Positions 10,700 to 22,480 of a stretch of 64,000 bases of DNA are shown here, piece after piece. The DNA is from Puffinus mauretanicus (lineage: Eukaryota > Chordata > Aves > Procellariiformes > Procellariidae). How positions within the stretch are numbered: position 1 is the stretch's first letter; each line of letters starts with the position of its first letter. The DNA is taken from assembly GCA_023333565.1 (NCBI GenBank), contig JAJKFH010000205.1, positions 496,001 to 560,000 on the forward strand, written 5' to 3'. A program made the translations under genes and the position numbers. The notes beneath the pieces are model-generated. The model searched no databases. It was given only the letters and a program-made list of their open reading frames with translations, and was not told the DNA's origin.

Positions 10700-13600
10700 T
10701 CCAAAATTTTGGCTGAAGAGTATTGACAGACGAGAACAGAAGGAACAGTGTCCGTATCCCCAGGGACGCAGAGTCAACGAAACAAAGCTGACTTTCACAA
10801 CTAGTTGTCTAGACAATCAAGAGGCTTTTTACAGATTGATGCTTATGTTTAATAAAGAGGCCAAACTGCTTGAGTCTGCACGAAGCTGTAGGAAATAAAA
10901 AGCAAAATTCCACAGAGTGGTGCAAGAGCAGTATAATATAATTGCAGGGGTTTCAGAACAAAATCTTTGTGAAAATGGGCAGCTTTCCTAGCCAAAAGAC
11001 ACCTTCTGGTGTCATTTATCAACAGCTGCTTTAGAAACCTGAACTATGCTACAGTGATCATTCATAGGAAGCTTTGCTGTCATTAATGACCAGATTTTTT
11101 TCCACTTGTTCATTTTGCTCCTTTGAAAACCAGGAGCTGCACTAGAATGCATTTTCTAACTCTGAAGCATGTGAGTCTACATAGGTGCTTTAACATGAGC
11201 TTTGCATAACTATTATTCTTTCTGTAAATACCTCTGTATATCTGTAACACCTATAGTGGAAATTTCCCCCAGATAGCTTCACCACTGACTTGGAGAGAGG
11301 AAACATCTCTAAGGGAAAAGTGAACTGGAATTAAAGTTGCAATCACCATTACATACAAAGAACTTCAATACTTAAAAAACAAAAGGAGAAATAAATCAGC
11401 AGCAGTCACTTACTCGTCCTGAGATTTAGGAGTGTTTATTACCCTGCTGAATTCTGTCTCTTTTCCTCTTTGGTTGGGAAAGCACTTATTTTCTTAAAGG
11501 ACTGTGTTTTACTACTGTGCCTCTTGAATTTCTTTTATTATAGTATTCTTTCATATAAAAAACCCTTTTTGTTTGTTTGCCAAAAAGAGCAGAAAATATT
11601 GTCTGCGTCATCTGGGTAACTGACCTCCAGTTTTCCAATTCCACCTGCCTTTCACAGAAAGAAACTACCCAAATAAGACACAGGACCTGAGTGCTGTCTA
11701 ATGGAATATGTGACATATGACAAGAGAATACGCTAGATTGCACTTGGTTAGTATTTATATGTTTTTTAGTATTCTTGGAAAGGACATGCAATTACTGTTT
11801 CTTTCTTCGAGTCCACAGACCAAGGTTTGAAGTAATGAAATCTGTGCTGGACTCGTAGGATGAACTAAGCTTTCATTACAACTTACAAGAAGTGCCCTGG
11901 GAGATCCGTATTTTTACAATTCCTTCAAACAAATCACAGACAAGACAAATATGAAGAAGAGCTCAAAAGCACATCCCTATATCCATAAACCTCCATTTGG
12001 GCAGAAACAAATATGTGCATGGTTTCAAGGGATTATACTTCATGCCTTCTGCAGTTTAAGGGCATGTGTTTTATTTTATTTATTTACTTCAGTAATTCCT
12101 CTGGGTCACTGAGATTTTGAAATCTAAGGCCAAGGTCAGCGGCTACAACGGGAGTTGTTGGGGTCTTTGTAGGCAGGAGGTGGAAGGAGTGAGTTTCATT
12201 CCCTGCCAGTAGGATTTGGGAACAGCCAAGCATCCAGACTGCCAACCTCGTGGTGCAGGTTGGGAACCGACCAGGAGGACTCCCCTCAAAAATGGAAGTG
12301 CTGAAGGTTCCTAAAAACAGATGCTTTTACTTTAAACATTAGACGCAAAGTTTGCTGCCAGCCTGCGTACAAAACCCTCCCAGGTCTGCTGGACCGACAG
12401 CTTGTGTATATAGACTCTGGGGTTATGGTTCTATTGCAAAGAGAATAACATTGAAATGAGCACAGAGCATGTTACAGGTAAGGCATCAGTGAAACTGTGA
12501 TTTCTGGCTTGAATAAATCTCCCAATAGTTTGAATATTTGTTCTACTCTGATTTTTGCTGTTCCAAATTATTCTTTTCCCTTATTCTCCCCATGGTTTCA
12601 TAACTTGGCAAGTCCTATTTACTGTTTAGCATTTGTCTCTTTCTAAAAAGGAAGGCCAGGGACTTTCTGTCATCTTTTAGATCAGCTGGCTCACTCGCTG
12701 TAAACATAGCCCAAAAGTATGGGATGAAATCTGCACACCGAGCCCCATGAGTGCACTTCTCTGGAGCTGGCTGTCTTCAGGAACAAAGACAAAACCTATG
12801 TCCAGCTGTATGCAGAATCTGGACTCTGGTTTCCAAATGTTACTCAGTAGCTGACAACCTTTGGCAAGCAAAAGAGACCCTTTTTATACTATCCTGAACA
12901 TTTAAAAAGCAGTAATAAATAGATGATAGCCTTAGAGGTGTGATTTATTTGTTTTATGAATTGCAGAAGAATCCATAACTCATAAAAGATTAAGGCTGAA
13001 GCAAGTTGTATGGCTCTTGCATTACAAGTGGAGATTAATGTCTTATTTCATGAAGCACCATCATTAACCGGTCTACATTACAGTAGTTTAATGTTAGTAA
13101 CAGAAAGAATTGACTTTTAACATTTTTTAAATATTCTGCATTTTAGTTTGTCTTTGCCAGGGGGATTTCTCCGAGACCTGAGAGATTTTAAAGGGAAGAA
13201 ATCCTATCTCAGCGCTAGCTTTCTTACATACACCTGCACCCCACATTATTGTTATGGAGATCCACAAGATCAGCAAGATAATAAGGACAGCTTTCTCCCC
13301 ACATGTAGACTGCTTCAAAGCTTTTGGGACCTTTAGTCATGCTGAGTCACCCTGAGACGACTTTCCTGCATCGGAGTATCTCAATCTGACAGCTCATCTA
13401 CCATGACAAGAATAGCTTTTGCTACAAAGGCACTGCATAGCTCTCCCCATCCACTGTGGCTGCTCCTGTTTCTATCAGACCAGAGTAGCTTTGTTTTACT
13501 GTTTTCGGGGGCTTCTTCCTCTCCAGGGCCATAATTAGTTAAATCTCATCTTTCATGGGAATCATCGTATTTATTTTTGAACCAGAGATTATGTCTGCAA

Positions 13601-13870
13601 GTGACTTTATCTTTCATTGTAGTGTGTCTTATCACAACACTACAGTATTGAATACAATGTAATTTACTAAAATCTATTAAAACACTCCCATTTTAGAAAT
13701 CCATTACAACCTTCCTTGTTGTTATTACCATATCCAAGAATGCTAACACAACAGGAGAATTAACTTGATGAACAGTCCTGCAAAATGTGCCGTTACAAGC
13801 CGTTTCTAAAACATCTTTCAAGGCATCTCCGTCAGCTCATGGATTCTCTTTGGTTTTCTTTCTTTTCTAG

Positions 13871-13990
13871 AACTATTTGCTAGCCCTCAGTTGTGGTAAG
13901 CGATTATTTGTGCTTTCAAACAAACTCCATGAAAAACGTTTTACAAGTGGAGATCAAAGAGCAAAGGCAAACATAAAAGCAGTCTTATAA
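13871..13990 (+). CDS. Candidate 3'-terminal coding exon (unidentified)
   Basis: A very strong acceptor (ggttttctttcttttctag) ends at 13870. The frame then runs 39 codons to TAA at 13988, starting NYLLALSCGKRLFVLSNK and ending in a lysine-rich segment (RAKANIKAVL). An internal donor-like site (TGTG|gtaagc) would instead give a 25-nt micro-exon. No close AATAAA was seen after the stop, which weakens a terminal-exon reading. The stretch is AT-rich and could instead be non-coding conserved sequence. The family is not recognised. Confidence 0.18.
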   Translation, partial: NYLLALSCGKRLFVLSNKLHEKRFTSGDQRAKANIKAVL

Positions 13991-15534
13991 AAACTGTGTA
14001 TTAAAAAACCTAAGCTCCATCCATATGCCAATTACATCCAAACCTCATGGCCCCTTCTCTACGAGGCTTCTTAAAGGTGATAGAAATGTCAGATGAAACA
14101 AAAAGGGACGCATTATAGAGAGGGAATTTTTCCTGGAGATGGGAGGTGGCTCTTAGTAACCTTCGACTGAAGAGTTCTGGTTGGAAAGTGCAGCTCCCTA
14201 GAGCAACGCTTGCAGCACAAACTGTGGTCCCCAATTACTACAGTCTGAGGGCTGTAATCATTTCTAATGGTTGCAGGTGCCATTAAACAGAGTTTCCGCA
14301 AGCCTGGGGGGTAAAATGATGCCCTAAACCTACAAAAGCATGCAAACTCTTCAGTCCCTAGGAGGAATTTGTTCTTAAGAGCTAAGGGCTAGTTTTACTC
14401 TCTGAGCTCACACACTTCTAAAATTCAGATCTGAAACGAACTTACGTACTATTCTCCTACGATTTCCCTTAACATCTCTGTACCCAGGTTCATTTTTTGA
14501 CTTCTGCCAGTGCTGGGATGGTAAGGCACAAACACAAAGATTTCCTCACAGGGCATAATGTTACTGACCACTGAAGACCCCGGGCACCCAGGTATCTGGA
14601 GTAATTATATAGTATCAGTGCTCAGTGGACATAAGCAAACAGTATAAAAGGCTTCAAGAAGTGCAATTATTTTAGATAATTAAACCTCCTGCACTTGCTG
14701 ACTAAAGTTGGTCCAGATTGTGCTGCCATCTCCATGCAACCATAGCAACTTCTTCCTTCCATTGTGTCCCAGATTAATGTGAACACCTGGAATCAAAAAC
14801 CTGAGGCTTGCGAGTAAGGTACATAAAACTTTATTGATCCTTCGCATACGGCATGGATCCAGTCACAGCAGTGATTTACTTTCCAAAGCCCTGTCTCAGC
14901 AAGGAGCGGTGGTGGGTTCTCCAGAGAACCCTCTCTTCTTTGACTGCTTCAAAGTCCCAATCAAGAATATTTTAAGGAGATGATTACAGGAAATTACACA
15001 TTCCTTCAAGAGATGTGAGCCTTCATCACTTAGATTTTAGCATATTAATATTTTTAAAGATAGTTCACAACTAAATATTTTTTTGCCTTGCCTATTGTTT
15101 TTACTGGGCTCATTTCAACACTTTAAAACCCCTACATGCCAACAGGGTTCAATGGCAGCAGCCTGTGGGCAATTAAGGTTAGATTTTAGCCTTGGTCATA
15201 TGTGACTGCTCCTGTAAATGTGGTGAAACACAGTTGGAGCACATATCCCCAGAGAGTAAGTAGGCAATGCTTTAAGGAAGCCATGGAAAGATAAATGGAT
15301 GCAGAAGAGGCTCTGGAATTTTGCTTGAAATAATTTTTGCTTTGCTTTTAATGATCAAAACCATTCCTCCCACTGAACCACATAAAAAAATAGCATTTGT
15401 GTCTGTGCCAAAGGTGGAGCATAGTGTAGACCCACTGAAATAAAAGACAAGTGAAAAATTAATGAGAAACTGGAAACCAGCAGCTCCCACCCTGTGAGCA
15501 GTAGTCTTTTATATACTTCTTCCATAGTGAGTAT
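13991..15534. other. Gene-free stretch
   Basis: No gene, known repeat or strong splice pair recognised. A short perfect inverted repeat (GGGTTCTC/GAGAACCC, 14914-14931) is present with a two-base loop. Confidence 0.5.
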
Positions 15535-15590
15535 CTCAATGGGGCTAAAATCACAGTAGCTCCTTTGACTTCAAAGGAGATGCACCGGTT
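15535..15590. repeat. Remnant of palindromic ancient repeat
   Basis: The core TCCTTTGACTTCAAAGGAGA is an imperfect palindrome of the form TCCATTGACTTCAATGGA, followed by TGCACCGG. From memory, dispersed copies of this motif are common in sauropsid genomes. I cannot assign the repeat family from sequence alone. Confidence 0.4.
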
Positions 15591-16907
15591 GGGAAGTAGA
15601 GAAAACAATCTGGAGCGCACTGTACCAAGTCTGCACAACTTAGGAAGAGAAGAGAGCCTCTAATAGAGCAATTCGTCACTCAGGAGAGGAGGGAATATTT
15701 TTATTATAAAAGAGTTTTAAGTAAAGAGGAGAAGCATCGATAGGTGATCCACCTTTGACTGAGGCACTCATCGCCCCAGAGGGGATGCAGCCTGGAACTT
15801 TAGCTGGAATTTCTAGAGTTCGGAAGACACAGACAGGTACAACAAAGAAGCCTGAGAGATACAAGCTGCCTTTTTCTGTAAACCCTTCACTCTCCAAGAT
15901 CTGGTCTAGAAGAAATTAACAGTCTGAGATTGTCCTTTCCTAAAGCCTGCTGACATCCATCTCCAGAGGCATCACAGTCCTGGATTATGTCCTAGAAGGG
16001 TCTTTTTTTCCCTGCACTAACTCCAAAGAAGCCACTAATTAATTACACCTTTTTTATCTAACTATGCGATGTTTAAAATTCCAGTTCCTCATGCTTTTTT
16101 GGGAAACTTTAATGAAATAAATGGAAACATTCTCTCTTCTCATCTGTTTAGCAGTCACGCAACACCCTTTTCCCAAAAAATGAGAATTTATGGGAAAGAG
16201 ATCACAAATTAGTGAAAATATTAATATGTGTTCTTCTGTTGTTATTTATGAGCCAAAAGAAGCTGTCTTGCGTGTAATATGGAACAAGAAATCCAAGGGT
16301 TTTTCCTGATCTAGTGTCTTTCCCTGTATATTCATATAATAACATTTGTCTTCCATAGCATGTTTAATAAATTTATGCTATAGTTTTGAAATGATGCCTT
16401 TGCAACCTAAGGAGTTCATTATCACCTGCTCACTATAAGTAGTACCTCTCTAAACCCACCATTTCTTAGGAGTTAGATATATAGTGTTTTAATTGCATAT
16501 CGTTAAATGCTTTACCTATACTGAATATTCTCTGTGAAGTCTATGGGGCCATAATTTCCTCCCCTGTAATTAACTGAGTTCACATGGCAGCACTGGCAAA
16601 GTATCTCTTGGAAGGCAGGGAGGTAAAAAGGATCTGCACTAGGTCTGAACGAGACCCTTATTTGTGCCGATACCCAAGTCCTGGCTTTGTGAGTATTCTG
16701 GTGACAAAAGTCAGCAGTATCACATCGCTCGTATCCCTGGCAGAGCAGACTTCTGCTCAGGTCAGATGTTCCTGAGCCCAGTGGAGGTCCTCGTCTTAGA
16801 CCCTCTGTAACCTGGCTTTTACTGCATCAGATCTCAACAGGCACGCTCCTCTGCCATCCCTTGGCGTGTTTCAAAAGGTTGTTAGTTAATGAAACCTCCC
16901 AAATTCA
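15591..16907. other. Gene-free stretch
   Basis: AT-rich and mostly featureless. The segment 16020-16280 carries several homeodomain-like cores (CTAATTAATTAC, AATATTAATATG) and might be conserved non-coding sequence, which is untested. No gene recognised. Confidence 0.45.
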
Positions 16908-17003
16908 TCTTGTTTTACAGACAGAGAAATGAAGTAGGTGATGGGGTTTGAGAGGCTCACCCGTGAGTGAGTCAGTACCAAAAAGGGAGAAGCAGGACAT
17001 GCT
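16908..17003 (-). repeat. MIR SINE remnant
   Basis: TTGTTTTACAGACAGAGAAA, then GGTTTGAGAGGCTCACCCG and GTGAGTGAGTCAGTACC, line up with the reverse complement of the MIR core (TTTTACAGATGAGGAAACTG, then GTGACTTGCCCAAGGTCACA). It is an old, mutated copy. MIR is an ancient tRNA-derived SINE shared by amniotes. Confidence 0.55.
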
Positions 17004-17587
17004 GACCACGGCGCTGCGAGGACCCACCACCAGCAGCTGTGACTGTGGCATTGACAGCCAGCTCTGCTCCAGCACTGGGGAGGTTTCTGCATTTCCCAAA
17101 GCCTGGTTTGCCATGAGCTCTGTCTCCTGGCTTCTAGGGGAGAAGGAGTTAAACAGCATTTTTACACAGGTTAGGCTGCTCCCCACCATCCTATTGTTTT
17201 GGCACTGTTGTATCTGAAGCCACATGAACTGTTGCTGCAGCAGTTCCTGGCAGGGTGGACACCTGCGGACTCAGTCTCCTCTACTGATTTTTATAACGCT
17301 TACAGGACCAGCAGCACCCCTGGAACCTCTACCCCCCTGTCAAAGTAGGCTGAAATTGAGCAATGAGTCCAAAAGTTATTGGGGAGGGGAGGAGGATGTA
17401 GACACAGACGTACAGACAGTACGATTGCATAAGCCCCGTTCCCATGAGAAACCAGGCTGAAAAACAAACTGTCCTGACATGGATTCTCATAACTCTGCCT
17501 AGTAAGTAGGTCATGCCAGGTCTCAAACTCACGTAACTTTGCCTTTATCACCAATGGGCTCTCCTCTAGGAGGCAGTCCTGGTTTTG

Positions 17588-17611
17588 GCAGATTTGACCC
17601 ATCAAATCTGC
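17588..17611. repeat. Inverted repeat, 10-bp arms
   Basis: GCAGATTTGA and TCAAATCTGC are perfect reverse complements separated by four bases (ccca). In RNA this would form a short, stable hairpin. No further pairing extends the stem. Confidence 0.7.
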
Positions 17612-17876
17612 AGATTTCAGCTCACCGAGACATCCGTAAGGAAAAAAACCAAACAAACCCTCTCACAGGTTGATACAACGCAATGTCAAAACCCACCACA
17701 GTTTCGTACCACAGCAAAATTTATGCTGTGGGGCAGAATCAGGGAGCTGATAAACCAGCAAGGAACAGCTATGACACTGACCCTACCTACCCACCTGCTC
17801 CCACTGCTCTAGGAGATCAGGGCGTCTAAAATAATATTCTAGATCTCTAATGGGTCTGTTCTTCCCTTGAAGTAGG

Positions 17877-17930
17877 AGAACCTTTCCCATTAATATGAAT
17901 GGGAATTATGTGTCTGCCCTGAAAATAGAA
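17877..17930. repeat. Remnant of palindromic ancient repeat
   Basis: TTCCCATTAATATGAATGGG followed by AATTATGTGT matches a worn CCCATTGACTTCAATGGG-type palindrome with the AATTGTGTG-like tail often seen after it. The family is not assigned. Confidence 0.4.
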
Positions 17931-18811
17931 CGGACATTAGGCCTGCTCCCAAGGAATAAAATCTTTGCATGCAAGCTGCAGAGAGGCACTCTTAAAAACA
18001 ATCTGTCAAGAAAATATATTAATAAAGGTAGCCTTTCAGTTTAATTCTGAGGCCTCACACTCTTCTCTATGCATTTATCTCTAAGCTCATGAACAGATCT
18101 AAGTTTCAACTATACTTTTTTGGAGAATCCCAGCAGACAAAACCAGTCTGGTTTTCAAACTCTGCAAACTCCTGGCAATGGTCACCCTTAGGCATAGACC
18201 TGGTAGTCCAGTAAGGCAGGACTCCAGCAAGTCTTGCCGTTGGAGGAGCCCTGAGCCCTCCCAGAGCTGCGATCTCTTTGCCTGTGAAGGGAAACTTCAT
18301 TTTACACCCCTTTTGTGCCCACAGCAGCTCCTGTGCACGAGAGGGGCTGCTCAGCTGCCTTCCCACTGACCGTCTCACAGCTGAAAGGGAACCGGAGGCA
18401 TCACTGTAAGAAATTTTGCATGCTGGTCTATAGAACAGGAAAGATTTCTGCAGTGGATCAAAATGCTTTTGGAGCCCTTTCCCATACTCAAGTGGGAATT
18501 GCAATGCTAATTGCTGTGTCTTGCGCACAGGCCAAATGTGATGACCCATTCTGGGCTATGTTTGTGCGTCTGCACACTTTGGTAGGGACAGGCACAGTGC
18601 GACTGGACACACAGCTGTTCCAGGGTGCTGAAATCTTCCTGCTTCTGAGTAGTGCCTGCTGGAAATGCTGATATGGGGATATAGCCACATCTCCGAAGGC
18701 TGAGCAGCTGTAGGACTTGTGAACAAAGTGGCTGTGATGGAAAACAAGAGCAGTCCAAATAAATACAATGAGAAAACCCACTCATTTCAGCAGATACATT
18801 TACAAAAAAAC

Positions 18812-18830
18812 TTTTTTTTTTTTTTTTTTT
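18812..18830. repeat. T19 run
   Basis: Uninterrupted run of 19 T, followed after about 20 bases by a CTTTCTCTTTCT pyrimidine stretch. Low-complexity sequence. Confidence 0.9.
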
Positions 18831-19630
18831 ACACATAGAGGAACATTCTTTCTCTTTCTCTTTCTTTTCTTTGAAACAAACAAAAACAAAACCAGAAACT
18901 TCTCCACCTTCTGTAGTTTACCAATTGCTTTTTTTTTTTCCTGTGGGAACTTTTAACAAAATATATCCCCTATCAGACCCCAAGTATACACAAGGAAGCC
19001 CCAAATTTGTTTGCATCAGACCCTCAGTGCATAGAAAGCACCATAGTGTCATTTATTTCCACCAGGTATTTCTTTGGTCAAGTGTGTGCAAAGGCCCTTA
19101 CTGAGCTGTCACATAACATCGTTCTTTGTCTCTGTGTATTTATCCGTACAACTTTCAAGGGAATTGCTCATCAAAGTACTCAGGGTTTGGTCAATGGGCT
19201 TTTTCTGTATTTATTCTTCTTTATGCTTGGTGATTATGAAAGGTTGTCACATAAATGTCTGCTCCTCACACAGTCTGCTGTGTTCACTTTCTACATATGC
19301 TTTCCATAATGTTCCAGTGACAGGCCACAGTTTCATCCAATGTAGCTGTCTGAAAATGAAATCTGCAGATTTTTGTTTATAAATTGGACTTGCATCTCAA
19401 ATTAAAGGGCTAATGGCTTTACAGCTCTGCCCCTTGCAAATCTTTCTGTGAGCACAGGCATTACAGGAGCCAAATACCCCTGCAAAAAGGGACAGGCATA
19501 ACCACAATAAAAAAGCACATTCCTTTTAGCAACAATTTAAAAAAGCAAAATGCATGCACTGTTGTGCTCACTTATGATTTCCATACTGAGTTACTTCAAT
19601 CACATATGGGGATTTTACAGGTGATCTTAC

Positions 19631-19672
19631 CTGCCTTGCATGCAGTGCTACAAATGCATTTAAAACACTTTG
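19631..19672 (-). other. Candidate 42-nt exon with strong splice sites
   Basis: On the minus strand a textbook acceptor (tttcttccccttttttccag) is followed by exactly 42 nt and a strong donor (GGCAG|gtaaga). Two of three frames are open: frame 0 reads QSVLNAFVALHARQ and frame 2 reads KCFKCICSTACKA. The length is a multiple of three, so inclusion would not shift frame. No adjacent exon is known and neither peptide is recognised. It may be an exon of a non-coding transcript or a chance pair. Confidence 0.25.
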
Positions 19673-22204
19673 CTGGAAAAAAGGGGAAGAAACTCAGCTG
19701 AGTAGAAAAATAAACATTGCTCTGAAAGTTAAAAAAACCCCAACCTTCTACAGTCAGAGATAAACTGCAAAGGAATTGCAAAAAAATACCCAGGAACATT
19801 AGTGAGATTTAGAAAAAATTAGATTTTTCAAGTTTTACCTGATCATGGAAATAACCAGTGTTCCTTCAGCTGATTTGCTCTCCATAAAACTGTTCTATTT
19901 TCTGTCCCCTAAAAATATTTTGCTCTTTCTGAAAAACTGATGAAGAACCTGGCTCCTTTTTCTTCTCCCAACATGCCTCAGCTTGAAATCATCAGAGCTG
20001 TGATGCTCGGCTTCTCTCCTCAGCCGAGAGTGTGAACAGCGAGGACAGGATTTCTCTCACCTAGTTTTAACACTGAAAAAGTGGGTTTCAAGTGCAAGCT
20101 ACTTGTCTAGGTGCTTTTTATGACCAGTATAGAGAGAATAGCCCTTTGGAGGTGCCGCTGACTATTGACGAATAATTTATACTACACACCTATAAGTAGG
20201 TGAGATGAATCCCACCCACAGAGTTTTCTTCTTCCTTCAGGCCAATTAGATATAAATGCTGCTTCGCCGTGATCTAGTTTCAAGACTTTGAAACAAGGCT
20301 TTCAGTCAAAAATGCAAATTCAGTGAAAACAAGACCTTTTTGTGGGAAAGGGCTGGTTTCTGATTCCTGTCTTAAAAAGATATTTAGAAGAAAACAATAG
20401 GTGTGGTTTCTACATTTTCAAAAAGCAAAATTTCCATTTTCTGTTTGAAACGAGTCTTGCGTTTGAAATTCACATTAATATATATAGTTATTTAAAAATA
20501 AAGGGTCAACATAAAAAAGAAATCATTCCATTGGCCCAGCCTTTCCCCTTATATTTAAATCACAGATCTGCGAAGAAATTTCAAATTTTTCCTTTCATCC
20601 TGATTTAGTTGAGGAAAAAAAAAACACAATCAAAACTTCAAACATCTATTTGGGAAACAAAAGCTATTTCCAATACAGCTTTAAGGTTTCATCTACAGCT
20701 GAATCACCCCGTGCTAAAAGGGTTGAGCTGACTTCACTTGGGTCGGGGGAATCCTGCTGCTACTGTTTTTTATTCCTTTTTTGCTGTTCGGTGCCCGACT
20801 CCAGCACCGCTCACGGCCACCCCAGCTGGGTGATGGGGTGCTGCTGCAAATGCATTGGCCGAAAACACCGTGAGAGGTGCTGGGCACAAACTTGACTGTG
20901 TTTTGCTCATGCTCTGAGCCAAAAGGACTTGACCCAAGTCCCACCTGGGAGCCAAGTGAGCAGGTCAGCAAGGTGCAGAGCCCCAGCTCGAACAGCTACC
21001 TCTCTGCTCGGACTTGGTGCTGTGCCGATATGGTCAAACAAACCCTCGGTGCTGAACCGAAAGGCCAACAGACCCTTTAGTGGATGAACAAAACCCAGAG
21101 GGAAGATTGGCTGTGACTTTTCCCGTGGGTGAGTTCATGCAGGGCTGTGTGTGGGAGTTTGGCAGAGCAGTCTCTGGTTTCACCTGGTCAGAGCAGAGCT
21201 GTCCTGTTCCTCACAGAGACAGTTTCCACGCCACAAAGTCCCGTAGTGCCCTTTGAGCAGTTGCCACCCCTTAACGCAGCCACATGAAAACCAATATTGA
21301 AAAAGAGTTAACATCTCAGCATGAAACTAAGCTGTACGGCATATGCTTTTAACATTAGAAAGAGGAAACAGTTCAGAGAAAAAAGATGCAGACCTGGCAA
21401 GTTTTTCTTTGTGGGGGAGAAAAAAAGAAGAAGAAGAAAAACCGGTGAAGAGTTTTGTCTTTCTTCAGATGCAGAGGGGACAGAGGAGCAGCAGTGCGGG
21501 GCTGAGGGTGCAGATTGGTGCCTGAGAACTGTTGCTGCTGATGTTGCAGGGTTTAATTTGCCGGGGTACCTGCCCCATTTCTGGCATTGAGGGCAGGCTT
21601 GCTTTCCCAGTGGCAGCCCTTTCCTACTGCAGCCTCCTTGTCCGCCGGCTGCATGGCTGCGAGACAGATTTTGCAGCGCTGCACTGTACGGACCAGCGTG
21701 AGGAACTGCACCGGCTCCGTGCAATTCAGGAGCAATACTGGGGAGCACGTGGAGTGGTGTTGACACAGCCATGGGGTTCGGTGTGTTTTTAGACAGTGCC
21801 CAGCTCCTGCACCTACGCAGAAATCTCAGCCTTCATTTATTTCAGTAATTAAGTTAGGAGAGTGTTTTGGCTAAACAGAGGGACTTCAGAATAGTCATTG
21901 TGTAGATTCCAAAACAATAACAAATAAATGGAACCTCTTTTCTTTTTTTTTTTTTTTTTTTTAACTGGGGAAAGAACCCTCTGTATTTTTTAAACCAGTC
22001 TCAGTATCTTGTGAAATTTGAAAGGCTGGGGCTGATAATCCTTTCACAGGAGTAAGTAAAAAGGCACACAGACCAGCCCTAGAGCACCAAACCTTGTTCT
22101 CATTTCTCCAGTGGGCCAGCATGGGTGTAGCTGAGAGTAAAAGCAGACCCACAGCAAATGACTGCTCCGAGAGAGGAACGGGATATTGAAAACAGCAGGC
22201 CACC
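19673..22204. other. Gene-free stretch
   Basis: A GC-richer patch (20690-21790) gives many overlapping open frames on both strands. A strong plus-strand donor (GTGG|gtgagt near 21125) has no acceptable acceptor upstream. A T20 run lies at 21943-21962. No gene recognised. Confidence 0.45.
21943..21962. repeat. T20 run
   Basis: Uninterrupted run of 20 T, the longest homopolymer in the window. No SINE or LINE body is attached on either side. Confidence 0.9.
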
Positions 22205-22480
22205 GCTTAATTGTTTGGCCGGTATCTTTGAGACGAGCATTGTTCGCCCCAACAAAGCCACCCGAGCTGCCATCTTGGATTTTCCTTCTGATTTTTAAGC
22301 AATGTCATTTGCAGGCCTCCTAATTAATGCCAGGCCAAAAGCCCTGCGGGAGGGCTGACTCACAGTCGAGAGAACGGCGGAGCAAGAGGCTGCCCCATCC
22401 AGGCAAAGCCCTCGGATGCTCGAACCCCTTTTCTTCTAAAGGCAAATAGTTCGCTGTGAACCATTACGAGCTTCCGAGTT
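22205..22480. promoter_or_regulatory. Candidate regulatory element with YY1 and AP-1 motifs
   Basis: A repeat-free block with more CpGs than its surroundings. It carries a perfect YY1-type site (22266-22278), a perfect AP-1 site TGACTCA (22356-22362), a homeodomain-like CTAATTAATG and a SOX-like CATTGTTCG. The mix of intact motifs suggests an enhancer or distal promoter. No transcription start features (TATA, CCAAT) were recognised. Conservation is untested. Confidence 0.28.
22266..22278 (-). promoter_or_regulatory. YY1-type motif
   Basis: GCTGCCATCTTGG is the reverse complement of CCAAGATGGCAGC and matches the established YY1 consensus AAGATGGCNGC exactly. YY1 binds promoters and enhancer-promoter contacts. 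Function here is inferred. Confidence 0.4.

Larger units (their letters stand above)
9910..13870. other. Gene-free stretch
   Basis: Holds a T12 run (10127-10138) and an A13 run (10687-10699). A strong minus-strand donor at 11413 (ACGA|gtaagt) borders 26 open codons (11414-11492), but its acceptor is poor. A plus-strand donor near 12479 (ACAG|gtaagg) has only a weak acceptor upstream. No gene was identified. Confidence 0.5.
17004..19630. other. Gene-free stretch
   Basis: Includes the inverted repeat at 17588-17611, a palindromic repeat remnant at 17877-17930 and a T19 run at 18812-18830. Many overlapping open frames occur between 16886 and 18836 on both strands because this patch is richer in GC. 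None has a recognisable domain. Confidence 0.45.

Noticed and set aside
11414..11492. Minus-strand open segment before a strong ACGA|gtaagt donor
   Set aside because: The acceptor side is weak and the peptide unremarkable.
12400..12480. Plus-strand segment before ACAG|gtaagg, reading WFYCKENNIEMSTEHVT
   Set aside because: No good acceptor upstream.
21308..21792. Overlapping frames on both strands
   Set aside because: GC-rich patch with few stops; no domain or splice support.
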